The position numbers and the translations under genes are program-made. Shown one piece after another: positions 35,029-47,011 of a DNA stretch of 64,000 nt (positions are counted from its first letter, which is position 1; every line of letters begins with the position of its first letter). The notes below the pieces were generated by a model that was not told the DNA's origin, ran no database searches, and saw only the letters and a program-made list of their open reading frames with translations. Source of the stretch: Paragyromitra xinjiangensis. Lineage: Eukaryota; Ascomycota; Pezizomycetes; Pezizales; Discinaceae. The stretch is from positions 558,001-622,000 of the forward strand of contig JBCAMK010000011.1 of the NCBI GenBank assembly GCA_038503065.1, read 5' to 3'.

Positions 35029-37502
35029 TTAAAATCTTCGGTCAACTCGTAATAAGATATCCTTCATAGCTTCTCCAAACTCCCTCAAACAACGAACCTC
35101 GTCCGCTGTGAATGGTTGATTCCCTTCTCTATCCTCTTTCTTCGTGAACGCAGCTAATACAATCCCCCCTGTACACGTATCTGCACCTTGGAAGCCTCCA
35201 TTGATTGCTGTTGCTGAACAATAACCTTCATCAGCTGGCTCGCTTCCGTCCCTTAGAAGTGGCAACAAGATACCAAGTCTGAAACCCACATCGTCCTCTT
35301 CGTGTGATCTAGCAGGATTCTGATATACTAGGCCACCAACACTCCTTAGAGCTCGAAGGTGCAAATTCGCGTCAAAGGTTGGTAGCGGATCAGGAAGACC
35401 ATGAGCGACAAGTATTTTGGTGTACATGTTGTCAATAGGCGACACGGTCTGATCATCGTACAACTGCATCTCATGGCAACGGACTGGAGAAACTCGTAGA
35501 AGGTATACAAGGTCGTAATCGAGTGATCGAGCAATGATCGAAGTAGCGAATGAAGCCTCAGCCATGGATGTTATTGGCCCTGGAGAGAAGGGCATCTGAA
35601 GTGGGACCTCTCGAGGCCCAGGGGTATAGATAGGAGGGAGTTTGTTCTGCTTGCCCCGAGTTTGTGGGATGGACATTCCTTCTGCTGGTGGAGAAGATGT
35701 CCTTGCAACGATCAATGAGTTCGTAGGAGTGGCGGTAGGATTAAATGTATGACCGAACGAAAATGAGACTGTTGTAGAGATGGAAAAAGGTCTACTCGGA
35801 GTGTGTGGTGGTGTTGGCATATCAGAAACTCTTGTAGATGTTCTGCTTTGTCGGCCATCCGGCTCTCTAGGGATGTTGATCGCGGGGGGTATGTTCGACC
35901 GTATCGGGATAGAGCGGTTGGTAGGTGTAGTAGTGCCCCTTTTTGTCATGGTTTTTGGGACCTTCAACTTTTTTGGTGTGGGTGGAGGGGAAGCAGCTGT
36001 TTTCACAACATTCTCCCCGAGTCTAGAAGAGATCGACTGAACATCATTCTCCTTTGACATCGGTCGTTCCAAAGTAGTGTTCGAAGTGCATCTACTTAGC
36101 ATATCATGCTCTTCCATCACTAGTTCGACTTCAGTCATGGAAAGTCGCGCAAAATCCATCAACTTCCGTCTTGAGGCAACGGTAAAGGATTCCCTTGGTT
36201 GGGTATCGAATACCGAGAACGTTCCAATGGTGTGACCATCGTAGGTAACAATTGGAGCTCCAGCATAGAACCTAATGTGAGGTGCGCCTTTCACCAGCGG
36301 GTTTCCTCTCAAACGCCAATCCTAACTCAAACAATTAATTTTTTTGGCCATCAGGACGAGTTATGGTACAACACACCTTTGCAGTATCTAGAACGACCAC
36401 GGGTTCGTTGGATAGCAAAACATGGGCCCCAATGCTCTCCGAACGGTCAACATATTTTCTATTGAATGCGTGCTCGGCCTTGAAGATTTCACAGTCCTCA
36501 TCAATGAAGCTGATAGCAGCCATGCGAGTTTGGAACACTTTCTTCGCCAGCAGGACCAGACGGTGGTATTTGTCATTTGCGTTTACAGGGAGAGAGACGT
36601 TACAAGCCCTAACAGCCTATCAATCTGTTAACTTAATTACTTTTATACAATCCCAAGATCAAATATACCTCTAGTCTTTGCTTCTCATTAGGTGGTATGG
36701 GTGCAGCGAGATGATCGAACTCCGATTTCCTTGGTGGAGGATCCGGTGGGTTTGAAAGGTTAAACCTTCCCTCGGCGTAGCATTTGATGAAAAATCCCCA
36801 TTCCTGTACATATTTGCCTTCCACCGCAGCTGACATGGCAGCCTTCTCTCGGTCTCGAAGGCTCCTTGTGTATAGCTCCCTCTCAGCGCTAGGACCAAAA
36901 TTATCATCCATATGATTGCTCTTGACAAGAGTCAGTGCTGCCATTTTCCGCGAGTGAATAAAGCCTTCACCACCAGCGGATATCGTGTTGTCGAGATGTG
37001 AGTATTTTGCAAGTGGAGTCCGTGGTCGTAGTTCATCTCTAGCAGATGGCTTAGACAGGAGTGGATGCGTATGAGGAGACGGTGACATGGCTACGATTGA
37101 GGACCCAGAAGTAGACAACTTTCTGGGGAAATCAAAATTCAAGTTGAATGTTGGGGTGCTGGTGACATTTGATGGTGCCCGTGACTTGCTCCTGTTGAAT
37201 AACCTTTTCAGAAATGACTTGTCGGCCGGCCTCGAGACCACTGAAGATCCTGAATCCGAAAAAGCCGAACGTGGATGAACAGATACCAGCCCTGTAGCCA
37301 TAGTTGAAGCTGAGGTAGTATCAATCGTATGGCAAGTAATGAAACTACGACACTCTTCCAAAGACTTCTCAATTGGTCTCTCACAGCTCGTAGAGGTAGT
37401 GTTTATCGATGGAGCAATGTTCTGCTGTAGCAGATCTCTCGATGAATACTTCCGTCGAAGGTTTTTGATGCTGAAGGAGGGTGGGCTTTGAGAATCCAAC
37501 AT
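35029..37502 (-). CDS. GAF-domain protein
   Basis: Three exons: 36669-37502, 36377-36616, 35029-36321; 2367 nt, 788 aa. Residues 1-240 are Ser/Pro-rich and likely disordered, with a basic patch (FLKRLFNRSKSR). A GAF domain covers about residues 275-420. It opens with NEKQRLEAVRACNVSLPV and continues through FQTRMAAISFIDEDCEIFKA and APHIRFYAGAPIVTYDGHTI, ending IGTFSVFDTQPRESF. This is the pattern of fungal GAF proteins and of the GAF part of some histidine kinases, but no kinase or receiver domain follows. After a Pro/Ser/Thr-rich linker the C-terminal 200 residues form a second, more diverged globular part (YDLVYLLRVSPVR, then VGFRLGILLPLLRDG). GAF domains bind small ligands or mediate dimerisation; the ligand here is unknown. 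All splice joins are phase 0. Confidence 0.85.
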
Positions 37503-40500
37503 GGAAAGGTGGGAAACAGCCGTATAATAACAGGACGCCTCTCGCCAGCCTCCCGAAGGTAATCTGAGGGATAGTCTTGGGGGGGGCGTTTCTCACCGCC
37601 GGACAGACAAGAGAAAACGCCTGAAACCCGCACGGATGCTTCCCGGTACCCTGGATGCTTTCTTACTAGCCTTAGGTTTGGGAATTGGGAGCCAATGTCC
37701 TCGCTGCGACTAACACAGGTACCCGTATCCTTGAATCCAAATCAACCTTTGGTTACTGGCCGTGCGTAATATTGGAGATCAGATTTCTCTTAACGTACAA
37801 GGCCGTGAGAGAATTTTGAAGAGAGATTAGGCCACGAAGCTTGGGGGGAGGGGGAATGACGGGTTTTCTTCTTCCCTCCCAATAGGCAAGTGGGGGAAAG
37901 GGGGAAGAATACGCTACGAGAAAAGAAAAGGCCGCACTCTCGGCCCACCCTGGTCTCGTGTCCCGGAGAATTGGGACTTTCGTATACACCCGAAAGGCCG
38001 TTGCAGATGAGATCGACAGGAGGCAGGGAGTACTTCGGGAAAGTTGGGAGAAAGCCACCCTGTGTAAACTGCAGATGTGCTCCGGCTACCTATAGCAACA
38101 CAGCATATACTTGAGCTTAGCTCGTACGTAGGTGGGTGGGCATTTATTTTCAGAAGCTCACAGACGGGGTGTGCATCAGGGACCCTGCTGGGACAAATCC
38201 ACAAAGTGAGGTACCGATACAGGTAGGATGGCGAAGCAGCAAACGGCAGATGAGAGGGAAGGTGGGGGCAATTGAGTGATGGCAGATGCATAGGAGTCTG
38301 AAGCCCTTTCAATCGTATATGCCGAAGCCATCCCGCTACCAAGTGTTTGAAGGTCACGATGATATTTCCATCCTCGATGTCCAGGGTCCAGGGTGACTGT
38401 TGCATAACCAGAGGCCTATGTGATGATGGATGAAGCGAGAGTCCCTGTTCCATCCATAACCTCCGTGGCGATGCCGTTTGCAAATCGATGGTGTGGTTGG
38501 TGGTTAGACGAAGCCGGGAGAAAAAGTAAAAAACGGAAACAGGAAAGTCCCAAAGGAGAAATCTCCTCGCCTTAGGAACGTGCGGCTCAGCCTTCCCTCT
38601 GTCCCAGGACCTGCTGGTCAATTTAAGAACCAGGGAAACGGGAAGGCCAGCCAATTGAGGAGTAGGCTATGTGAGCACAGGCCATTTGGGATGTCAACGC
38701 AGAGGCCTCAACCCCTCAGCTTTGCAGAAACCCGAACCCATATCGTCGGTTAAGGATAAATCATAAATACACAAAATCTCACAAATCGATCTCAGAGACT
38801 TGGCCATGCTGGCTGGCGATTCGAAGTATTTCCTGGCTCGAGATTGGGCAACGACTTATCGTGAACAATTATACAAAGCTCATCCCACAATAATCACGCG
38901 TACAGGCTTGCCGTGCCAAGGCATCATCACCTTCCTCACATAACGAAGTCGTTGGGGAGGGGCAGATTTCATTTGGGTTATGAGGGGCAACACCAACCCG
39001 AAATATCTCCTTTCTTTTTACCCTCTCTCTTCTACTTTTGCTGGTTGGGGTGTCGTTGTTGCCTGCATACGATAGATGATACCCCCCACATCATAAACCG
39101 AGCTGAAGGGGATTTGTTGTTGGAACCGCCATTCGGTTCCTGGTACGTGTTATGCAACTATATGCATCTCATGCAAGAAGTGTCACCACCCCTCCTCTAT
39201 AAAGTAAGTAAATGTAGCTCTTACATGGCCCGGCCCACCCGAGTACTTGCCCAGGAATTTGGGTCTGGTTAGCACGATGCGTTGAGCGCTGAAGCTGGCC
39301 AGCAAGGTAGCTTACACAGTGTACGATAATCGGTAGCGAAAACGATGACCTTCGAGCAATCGTGGTTCGCGATAATTGACCTACCGCATGACTCCAGATT
39401 GTTGGCCTGGGAGTCACCCAAATAATCCAGGCACTCGGACTGACCGTGCGCGTCATATGCAAGATTTGTTTTGATCAAAGACATCTCCCACCCCTCTGCA
39501 AATATTGTTTTTTTCGCTTGATTTTGTGAAATTCTTCATTGGATCTTTGTTTCCACGCTTCTGTCGATCTTTCACGTTTTTCTCTTATCCCTCGCGTTTC
39601 TTTCAAATACTCTGCATTTGCAGATTTGCAATATCGCCGATAACTTAAAACTGACTGTATTCACCTTTGTGCACCACCAACTTTATGCCCTGTGGCTATC
39701 CGCCCTTACCGAAACAAGTCCAATGAATGTTTCTAGGAAATAAACAAGAAGCTGAAAACGGAATCATCGCTCTCCTGCTTAACGTTGGTTCACCTCTTTG
39801 AGCAGTGAGATCTGCTGGGCTGGGGAAAGTTCCCTTATTCGCCTATCATCGAAGAGTACCACATAACCTGAAGACGGGAGGGTCACGATCGAAAATCGCC
39901 TAATTTTTCCGCGCAATTAGCTATGCACGCAAGAATTGCGGGCCAGTGGTCTATTTTCAATTCTTGAAGCCCATTTCCGCCTTACCTATCTAGATAACTA
40001 TCCTCGGGGCCTCTTTAGCTAGTCTCTGTGATAGGTATCGGGTTTTTCTTCGCTATCGATTGATTGCCAACATTTCCACAAGACACTCGGCCATTCCAAA
40101 TATTGCTCGCTCTATGACACGAACCGTGTAACATCTGAATGATCACGAGAGACCATCAATATAGAGATCACCATCGCGAGTAATCCGTTGGAAGAAAATA
40201 CTAGATGTAATGAGAATAAGAAAAAAAACCACTTCACGAGAAAAAAACGAATGATTGGGCTTAAGAAAAAGGACCCCACGTGCGGGATTGGCATCTATGG
40301 CATCTCTAGCCGAATAATTCATGAGCAATGACCACCGACTACCGACTGTTGGAATTATAACACGTTCCAGGGGTTAGGGGTAATATAAGGATCACTTCTT
40401 TCTTCGTTTACGAAACTCACGGTTAGTCTTTGGCGAGAAGCCAGGTTTTTTTTCTCTCGTTTAATTTTTAATTAATTATTACAGCGTGCTAGCAGTCGCT

Positions 40501-43500
40501 TGCGAAAGTTTAGAGAGAAAATCGTGGGGCCGGCCAACGACTGATTCATGGGCTTTCACGTAGATCATTCCTACAACCTCCATTAGGGCAATCGCTACGA
40601 TACTGTAGCTAAACGAGCGCTGCGTTCCTTTTCCCTGGTTAAGCTTTGCATCGAAATCCGATATATATCCACGATGCATTATTAGCACCGTCCGAACACC
40701 CGCATTCCCAATAGTCCCATGAACGTCCGGGCTTCTTTGCTGATCTTTTTTTTTGGCGGAGCTGGCCGCCAGAGTCCGCGTTCACTAACACTGCCGAATA
40801 AAACCTATGTCCCAGTCTGCGACGGAATACTGTTCGTATGTAGCTTCCCGAGAAACCTTTTTTTCCGTGTGAAAGCTTGGCTGGACGGGTTTAATCTCGG
40901 AAGTATCTATCCCTATAAGAGTAACGCTGCTAAGAAGATCGAGCACAGGGCATAATCCTATCACGATTGCAAACGAAAAAAAGTGAATTCAACACAACAT
41001 CCCACTTTTTACCCCGAAACTTTGATCAAAGACCGAATTATCTATGACATGGTGAGGCCATTCGTCCGAGTCGAGTTGATTCCGACTTCTTGATGGCAGA
41101 AACACGGACCCCTACATATCACGATCCCAAGGGTTCACTTCCGGGTAGAGCATGGACCATTCAACTCCTTCCTCGGGGCAACTTTTGAGTATCAGGCGCC
41201 AGTATTATGTCCCGTGCTTGCAGGAGATCGGTGGGGACCGAACCCTTACGTTCAGGATTTTGTGAAATACATGTGGTGATCTGTTGTCCGGTCACGGTGG
41301 CTTCTTGGTTTTGTGGATGAAAGATAAATATAGTTATATACGCGGATTTTTACAATTAGTTGTCGTGGTGAATTGTAGCATTTGACTGGTACCGAAGTTC
41401 AAGTAAATGTTTCTGACAGTTCCTATTCGGGGGACTTGAGCCATCGCCAGAAACATACCAAGGCGAACCCATCCTGTCGGCTTAGACACCGCTTCGGCAA
41501 CTAGTTTCGCTCACCCAGCTTCGATCAGAAAATCCTGCTTTGCAGGAAAGATCCACGGGAGTGTCGCTGATCTTGTATCAGTAGCGAGAGTAAAAAAACA
41601 AATAATCTCTGGCCGCGAAACACTGCACGCAATAAAAGTGACAGGGCGGGTTCGATGCCGGATCTCCCTATAGCTTGCTTGTTTTGTTTCTCGCTTTATC
41701 TCAACGTGGTGACGGAAAAAAAACGTTTATAGGTACGCGTATTCTGGATTCGATCAGATGCCGTAGAAACTGTTTCACTTCGCCAGTAAAATTGATAGGG
41801 GCCCTGCTATCGAAAAAGTATCCCTGAATTTGTTCACCCAGCATTTACGCCTCACGAGTTTGTTTGCTGTCCAGCCTGCCGCTTTCAAACATCCTCTTCC
41901 CAAAATACTAACTATGCACATGTACCCTAGACATACCATTTAATAAAATCCCAGACACTCGAGATTCCACCTCGCCGACCACAATTTTAAGAACCTCGTT
42001 ATCGGTCTGAGCACTCGGTTCCATCCTCGGCACAGATGCGATATGCCCCCACGATGTGGGGCCCATCGCTTTCCCGAGGGCCCGGTTCCGGATCCTCATC
42101 CTCGGTTCAATGGCTTCGGCCCTTGGCGTCCGATTCCAGTAGCATCCGGTGCACACCTAGGTGTTGACAGTTAATTGACGAATGTTTGACGACATAACTG
42201 ACCGTTTACTCATTTTCTCCTTATCGGCGCTGTTTACCGTTATGGTGTAATCTGTCTACTTTTTACACGCTCGCCCGACGCCCGTTATGTGGCAGTTTGG
42301 CTAAATTCCTCACCGACAGTTGGTTTTATGACTGAGAAGTTATATCATGTCGTTTGCAGCCCTGAACTCGGACCAATTGGGAATTTATAGGTACCTACCG
42401 GTTTTGTTGAGGTCCAGGCCGCCATGTTTGTAAAGGATTTATTTTCACGGGACTTGTTTACCGTCATGAAATAGCCACTGGCCAACCGTCTCCTTACTGA
42501 ACTACATGTACCTAGGTACAAGACCCTGTTACTTAGACACTAGATAGAATACATGTAGTCATTTCTCCGCGACCAATTAATGGCTAGTAGCCAGCTTACT
42601 TGAATAGCGAGTGGAAACTTCCGTGGCATCGTACCATTTGTGCCCCCTTGCTACTGATTTCCGGGTCAACTAAATCGGTCGATCGTGATATTCATCGTGA
42701 GATTGACGAACTAGGATAATCACTAGTCGAGTTTGGCCACCCAGAAACTTACGGGGAAGCGGAAGGCGGGTCATTGATTATCACTCTGACCATGCAGCTA
42801 CGGAACCCTGCTGCTCCGTTAGCCGTGGACCTCGGAAGGTGCCGTGTGGGGCTCATGGGATGTCACTCGGGTTTTGTTTGCCATAATAGGATGGTTTTTG
42901 TCCTTCACTCTTATAGACGATCATATGGTTCAACCCCAGTACGTCAATATTGTCTTACTTATACTGTCTGTGACTAAAAGGCTGTGCGAGTCTCCTGATT
43001 AGTGGGAGATACCAAAACAATACATGTACTCGTGCTCTAGGATAAGTACCTGAAAACAGGGGTATGGGTTGGGCCAACCAAACTGTGAAGCGTTGCCGCG
43101 GGGCGAATCAAAAGCTATTGCCACTAAAAGACATTTTCAGGTACTTATGGTAGACCACGAGTATCTGCTAAGCGCCAGGGACGATGGAATATGCTTACTT
43201 ATCTCTATGGAGGTACTGTATGCCCTATTGAAGGTGACGCCGGTATGCCGCAGAAAATGGGGATGATGAGAATACAAGTCATCGAGATTGTTTTTGGAGC
43301 AATGTGATATGTAATCATCACTTCGACAGGTCTGATTACTGTTTGAAAGTATAGGGTTCATGTATTCAAATTTCTTATTTCGGAGCCTCTTAGTATTTCT
43401 TACCCACTAATTGGTGACCTTTTTTTTCCTCCCGTCCACAGTGGGGCCTTCAATCTAGCGGTTCGCTTTCATTTTCTCAAATCTCATTATCCTTTTATAC

Positions 43501-45419
43501 TCCCTTTCGTCTTTTCATGTTAGGAATTATCATTACCACTCAATCACAGAAACTCCTCTAGTGCCTGATCCCAATTGAGCTTTTTTGGGGGGATTGGATA
43601 GTATTCTCTAGGCTTCCGTCAACGTATCTACAGGGTAACTACTATTACTAAAGTTATAGGCAGTTCCTTTTTCAAATTGTCGACTGTATCTAACACTGAG
43701 CCATAGCAATACATTCTTCCTTATCCTTTTTACTTATAAGTTTGTTACACCTTCATCCCTTTCTCCCGTAACTTCGAATTCTCCAGCTCCGAGTAAGATC
43801 CAATAAAATGGTGAAATGAAACAAATAACCAATCGATTAAGTCTCGTGTCCACGTTCCAGTTGTCCAGACCTCCTCCAATACTCAGTGTTCAAGATCTGG
43901 ATTCTCCCTACACCAACCGATTAACACAAAGGAGGAAGGAAAGAAACCACCTAAAAACCCCAAACACCTTCTATATCCTCTCTGCACAAGAGTATCTTTA
44001 CCATTCCTCCCTCTTTCCTATCCCAACTTGCTTCACCTTCACCACTTCTCCTATATAGCAATTTAGTTGCTCCCAAATTCCTTTCATATCTCTTTTGGAG
44101 TAACCAGCAGTTAGTCCAACCAATCAAGTATGATGGTGACATTCCCTGGGCGATCCTTCAACAAGCCCTTACGAAGAATCACCGGTGTGTGGATATGTTT
44201 CCCCTATCTGCTCTTTGAAACTAGTTTTATTTAACATCCTCGAGGAATACAATGCCCCCCCACCACAAGGTTCGAAGAGTATCTCCCGATCATGGCAGAA
44301 GGTCACAGCTTAATCGTACGTATACGGGCGCTGATCGTGAAACCCATAGCATAATTATAAGATTGCTTGGTGATGTATTCGTCGTGTAGGAATTGAGTTA
44401 AGGTACTACTTGTGGCTATTGAGCAAGAGGTAGGTAGCCTCCTAGCATGAATTGTTGTCATGCGTAGATGCCGCTATAGCCTAAGGGCTAGATGCGTGAA
44501 TTTATCTATCTATCTATCTATCTATCTATTTGTCATGCGTCCGTCATAACCCTAGGGGTTGGATACGTGAATGAATTACTACTTCTACCATCTGTCATGT
44601 GTAGATCGCGACGAGTGATATATCATGATTGCAAATACCAAACTCCAACACAACCTGAAAATCGAGAAGTGCCGAACAAAACAGAATGAAACTCTAACTT
44701 TCTCCAGTCTTAAATCATGTGGCACGGAAACACCCACCCAACCCTCCACCCCAATAACCTAGTTTAGAACCACCCACACTTGCAGCCCAGAACCCAAACC
44801 ATAATAAGAAGTTACTTTTATTGATATCAAACCACTGCCCGCGAGCACCTGCACGTACTGCCAACAAAAAAAACCACCAACCCACCCAACCCAACCTAAG
44901 TGGGATAGATAATATACAGTACACAGTACGCTCGCCTGGAGAAAGAAGCCTAGTAATGACAAGAAATAGAGAAGACCAAAAAAACAGCAGAACTGCCAGG
45001 AACGCTCCACTACAAAAGAAAAGGATAAAACCAACGGTGCTATAGAAACTCCTGACCATACATCTGATAAATTGAATATGCCGTTTCAATCCTGGGGGTA
45101 CAGTAAGTCTGACTCTCTATCGAAAAGCCGAACTAATACAAAAAAAAGTCACACGAAAAGGGTATGAGTAATAAGAAAAAAATTAAAAAACCAAAAAAAA
45201 CTGATACCAGTGCCTATGCTGCTACCGATAGAAATCTTCAAGAACCACCCTATAACAGATTGCTAATCCGTCGATAGTGAGAAAAAAGAAAGACGAATCC
45301 GGGCAACAAAAACCAATATCGATACCAGGCCAAACCACCGGGGTGGTTCTCGCTATTGATAACGTGAAAGCATTTCAAAGAACGTTAAAGCATCGACTCC
45401 TTTTTTTCAAACCGACAAA
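37503..45419. other. Long gene-poor spacer between the GAF and NTF2-like genes
   Basis: Almost 8 kb with no supported gene. The longest frame (37914-38654, minus, 246 codons) has the low-complexity composition of a chance frame over the GAF promoter. Three TACATGTA palindromes cluster at 42503-42510, 42550-42557 and 43021-43028. Diverged direct repeats and a TCTA microsatellite lie near 44455-44610. The rest shows nothing recognisable. Confidence 0.45.
44455..44610. repeat. Diverged direct repeats around a TCTA microsatellite
   Basis: Two related units of about 45 nt, 44455-44503 (starting TTGTCATGCGTAGATG) and 44529-44573 (starting TTGTCATGCGTCCGTC), share TGTCATGCGT at one end and a TGCGTGAAT or ACGTGAAT end. 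They are separated by about six TCTA copies (44502-44528). A third partial copy starts at 44592 (TGTCATGTGTAGATCG). Confidence 0.65.
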
Positions 45420-47011
45420 TCAGTAATTCTGATCCCAGTAGTTGCTACCGGCTGAGGACTGAGTCTGGCTCCTCGCAGTTCGAGAAGGAAGAATAACTTT
45501 CTCCTCCCTCTCGTCTGGAACCTCCTCATCGAAATCCCACTCTCTGCCTTGCTTCTTCCTGGTACCGATGCCATCGCCGGCGATATTGATTCTAGTGTTT
45601 TCCTGCTCCTTACCGAAGCTATCGAAGAATCCACCGCCGGGGCTTTCGTTTTCGCCCCAGTGAGAAGCCATGTTGTTGTTAACAGCCTTACGGTTCATGG
45701 AGAACTCTTTCCTTACACGACCTCCAGCAGGTGAGTTATCGGCGATCTCAAAGTGAGTCTCGGCATCCCTACGGGGGTTAAGCTTTTTCGGCAATTTGAT
45801 CGGTTCCGGATCTCTTTCTTCATCGCTCCACCCGAAGTGTCTCTCATCGTCCTTTCGATGTTTCATAGGGATCTTCTCAGGAGTCGTGAAGTCTTTAAAG
45901 TCCCAAGTCGACGAATGCTTAGAGTGTTTTGTCACCGGTTCAGGGGCATTAGGTGGGCTAGCCACATGCTCATCAGAAAACTCAAAGTGCTGATATCTCT
46001 TAGGGTCGACGACAACAGTGCGATCCTTCCCCTTAGGGGTCTTCTCATCTTCGTTACTACCAATCTCGAAGGTCCTCTGCGCAGAGAACCCATTGCGGCC
46101 TTTCCCAGCTACATGATTCGCCTTAGGGTGTGGCTCCAACGGCTCGCCGTTGTCATTCGCACCAATAATCTCATTAAAGTCACGAGAAGGAGGTTTCGCC
46201 GAGCTACGCGGAGCAACATTAGGACCTCTAATCCTCTCAACCTCCTCCTCCTGGGGAGTGAAGAGCGAGAGACTGCGATGCGGATCACGGGTCGGATGAG
46301 TACTGCTCGCATTTGACGAGGTAGAGCTCTTCCTCAAGGACGCGCGCGTGCCATTGCCATTGCCGTTACCATTCGCTTGTGTAGCACCAGGAGCATTCGT
46401 AGTGCCAAGCACTGAGCTCCCAACAAGCTTACACTGGTCACGGCCATCCTTGATAGGCCAGTTGCGACCGTTGCGGCCGATGACGCCAATCTGCTTCAAG
46501 AGACAGGACTGGTCCCAGTACAGACGTATCTGCTTGATAAGGCCGTCTTCAAAGTTGACGATATGGATCTGTTGCGCACAGATGTCAGCCACTATGTCAT
46601 GCCAACCACGTGCCAAAAACAAGTTTTTGATAGGTTCCTAAGCTAGCGAGAACCACGCGCGCACACTGAAAATCGCGGGTGAAACATGAGGATAACACTT
46701 ACGATTGGCACCATGACAACCTGATCGGCCACAAAGTTATCGTCTAGCGCTGGGAGATAATTACCCCCGCTGTTAAGAAATTCAATTTCCGTTTCCATCT
46801 CCAGCACCAGCGAGTCGCCGCTCTCGATAGCAGAAAGAGGCTTCTCAACGCGCTTTTTCAGCTGCGTGGGTTCGCGGGAGAGGTATTTGGTTATGGATTC
46901 AGCGGAATTGACAGTTATCAAGGTGGTGATAAAGTGCATAGACGGCGAAGAGGAGAGCGCCGCTGCAGAGGGCGAGGCTAGGAACCTCAGATAGGCCTGT
47001 TGAAGAGACAT
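45420..47011 (-). CDS. NTF2-like domain protein with repeated aromatic-acidic motifs
   Basis: Two exons: 46703-47011 and 45420-46568, phase 0, 1458 nt, 485 aa. Residues 1-125 read as an NTF2-like domain: MSLQQAYLRFLASPSAAALS, a catalytic-fold-like acidic strand (GDSLVLEMETEIEFL), then IIHIVNFEDGLIKQIRLYWD across the splice join. The remaining 360 residues look disordered and basic/acidic. They contain a recurring short motif of aromatic-x-aromatic followed by a small residue and Asp or Glu: HFEFSDE, HFGWSDEE, HFEIADN, TFEIGSN, EWDFDEE and TWDFKDF. A GNGNGNG tract lies near residue 175. The role is not known; NTF2-like plus motif tails could act in RNA or nuclear transport assemblies, which is speculation. 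The acceptor at 46569 is chosen because it restores the NTF2 consensus. Confidence 0.8.

Noticed and set aside
37914..38654. 246-codon open frame on the minus strand upstream of the GAF gene
   Set aside because: No recognisable domain, unbalanced composition rich in Ser, Pro, His and Arg, and it lies in the GAF promoter region. Probably a chance frame.
41638..41660. GGTTCGATGCC as a possible tRNA B box
   Set aside because: The flanking bases do not form a T stem, and no other tRNA arm is present nearby.
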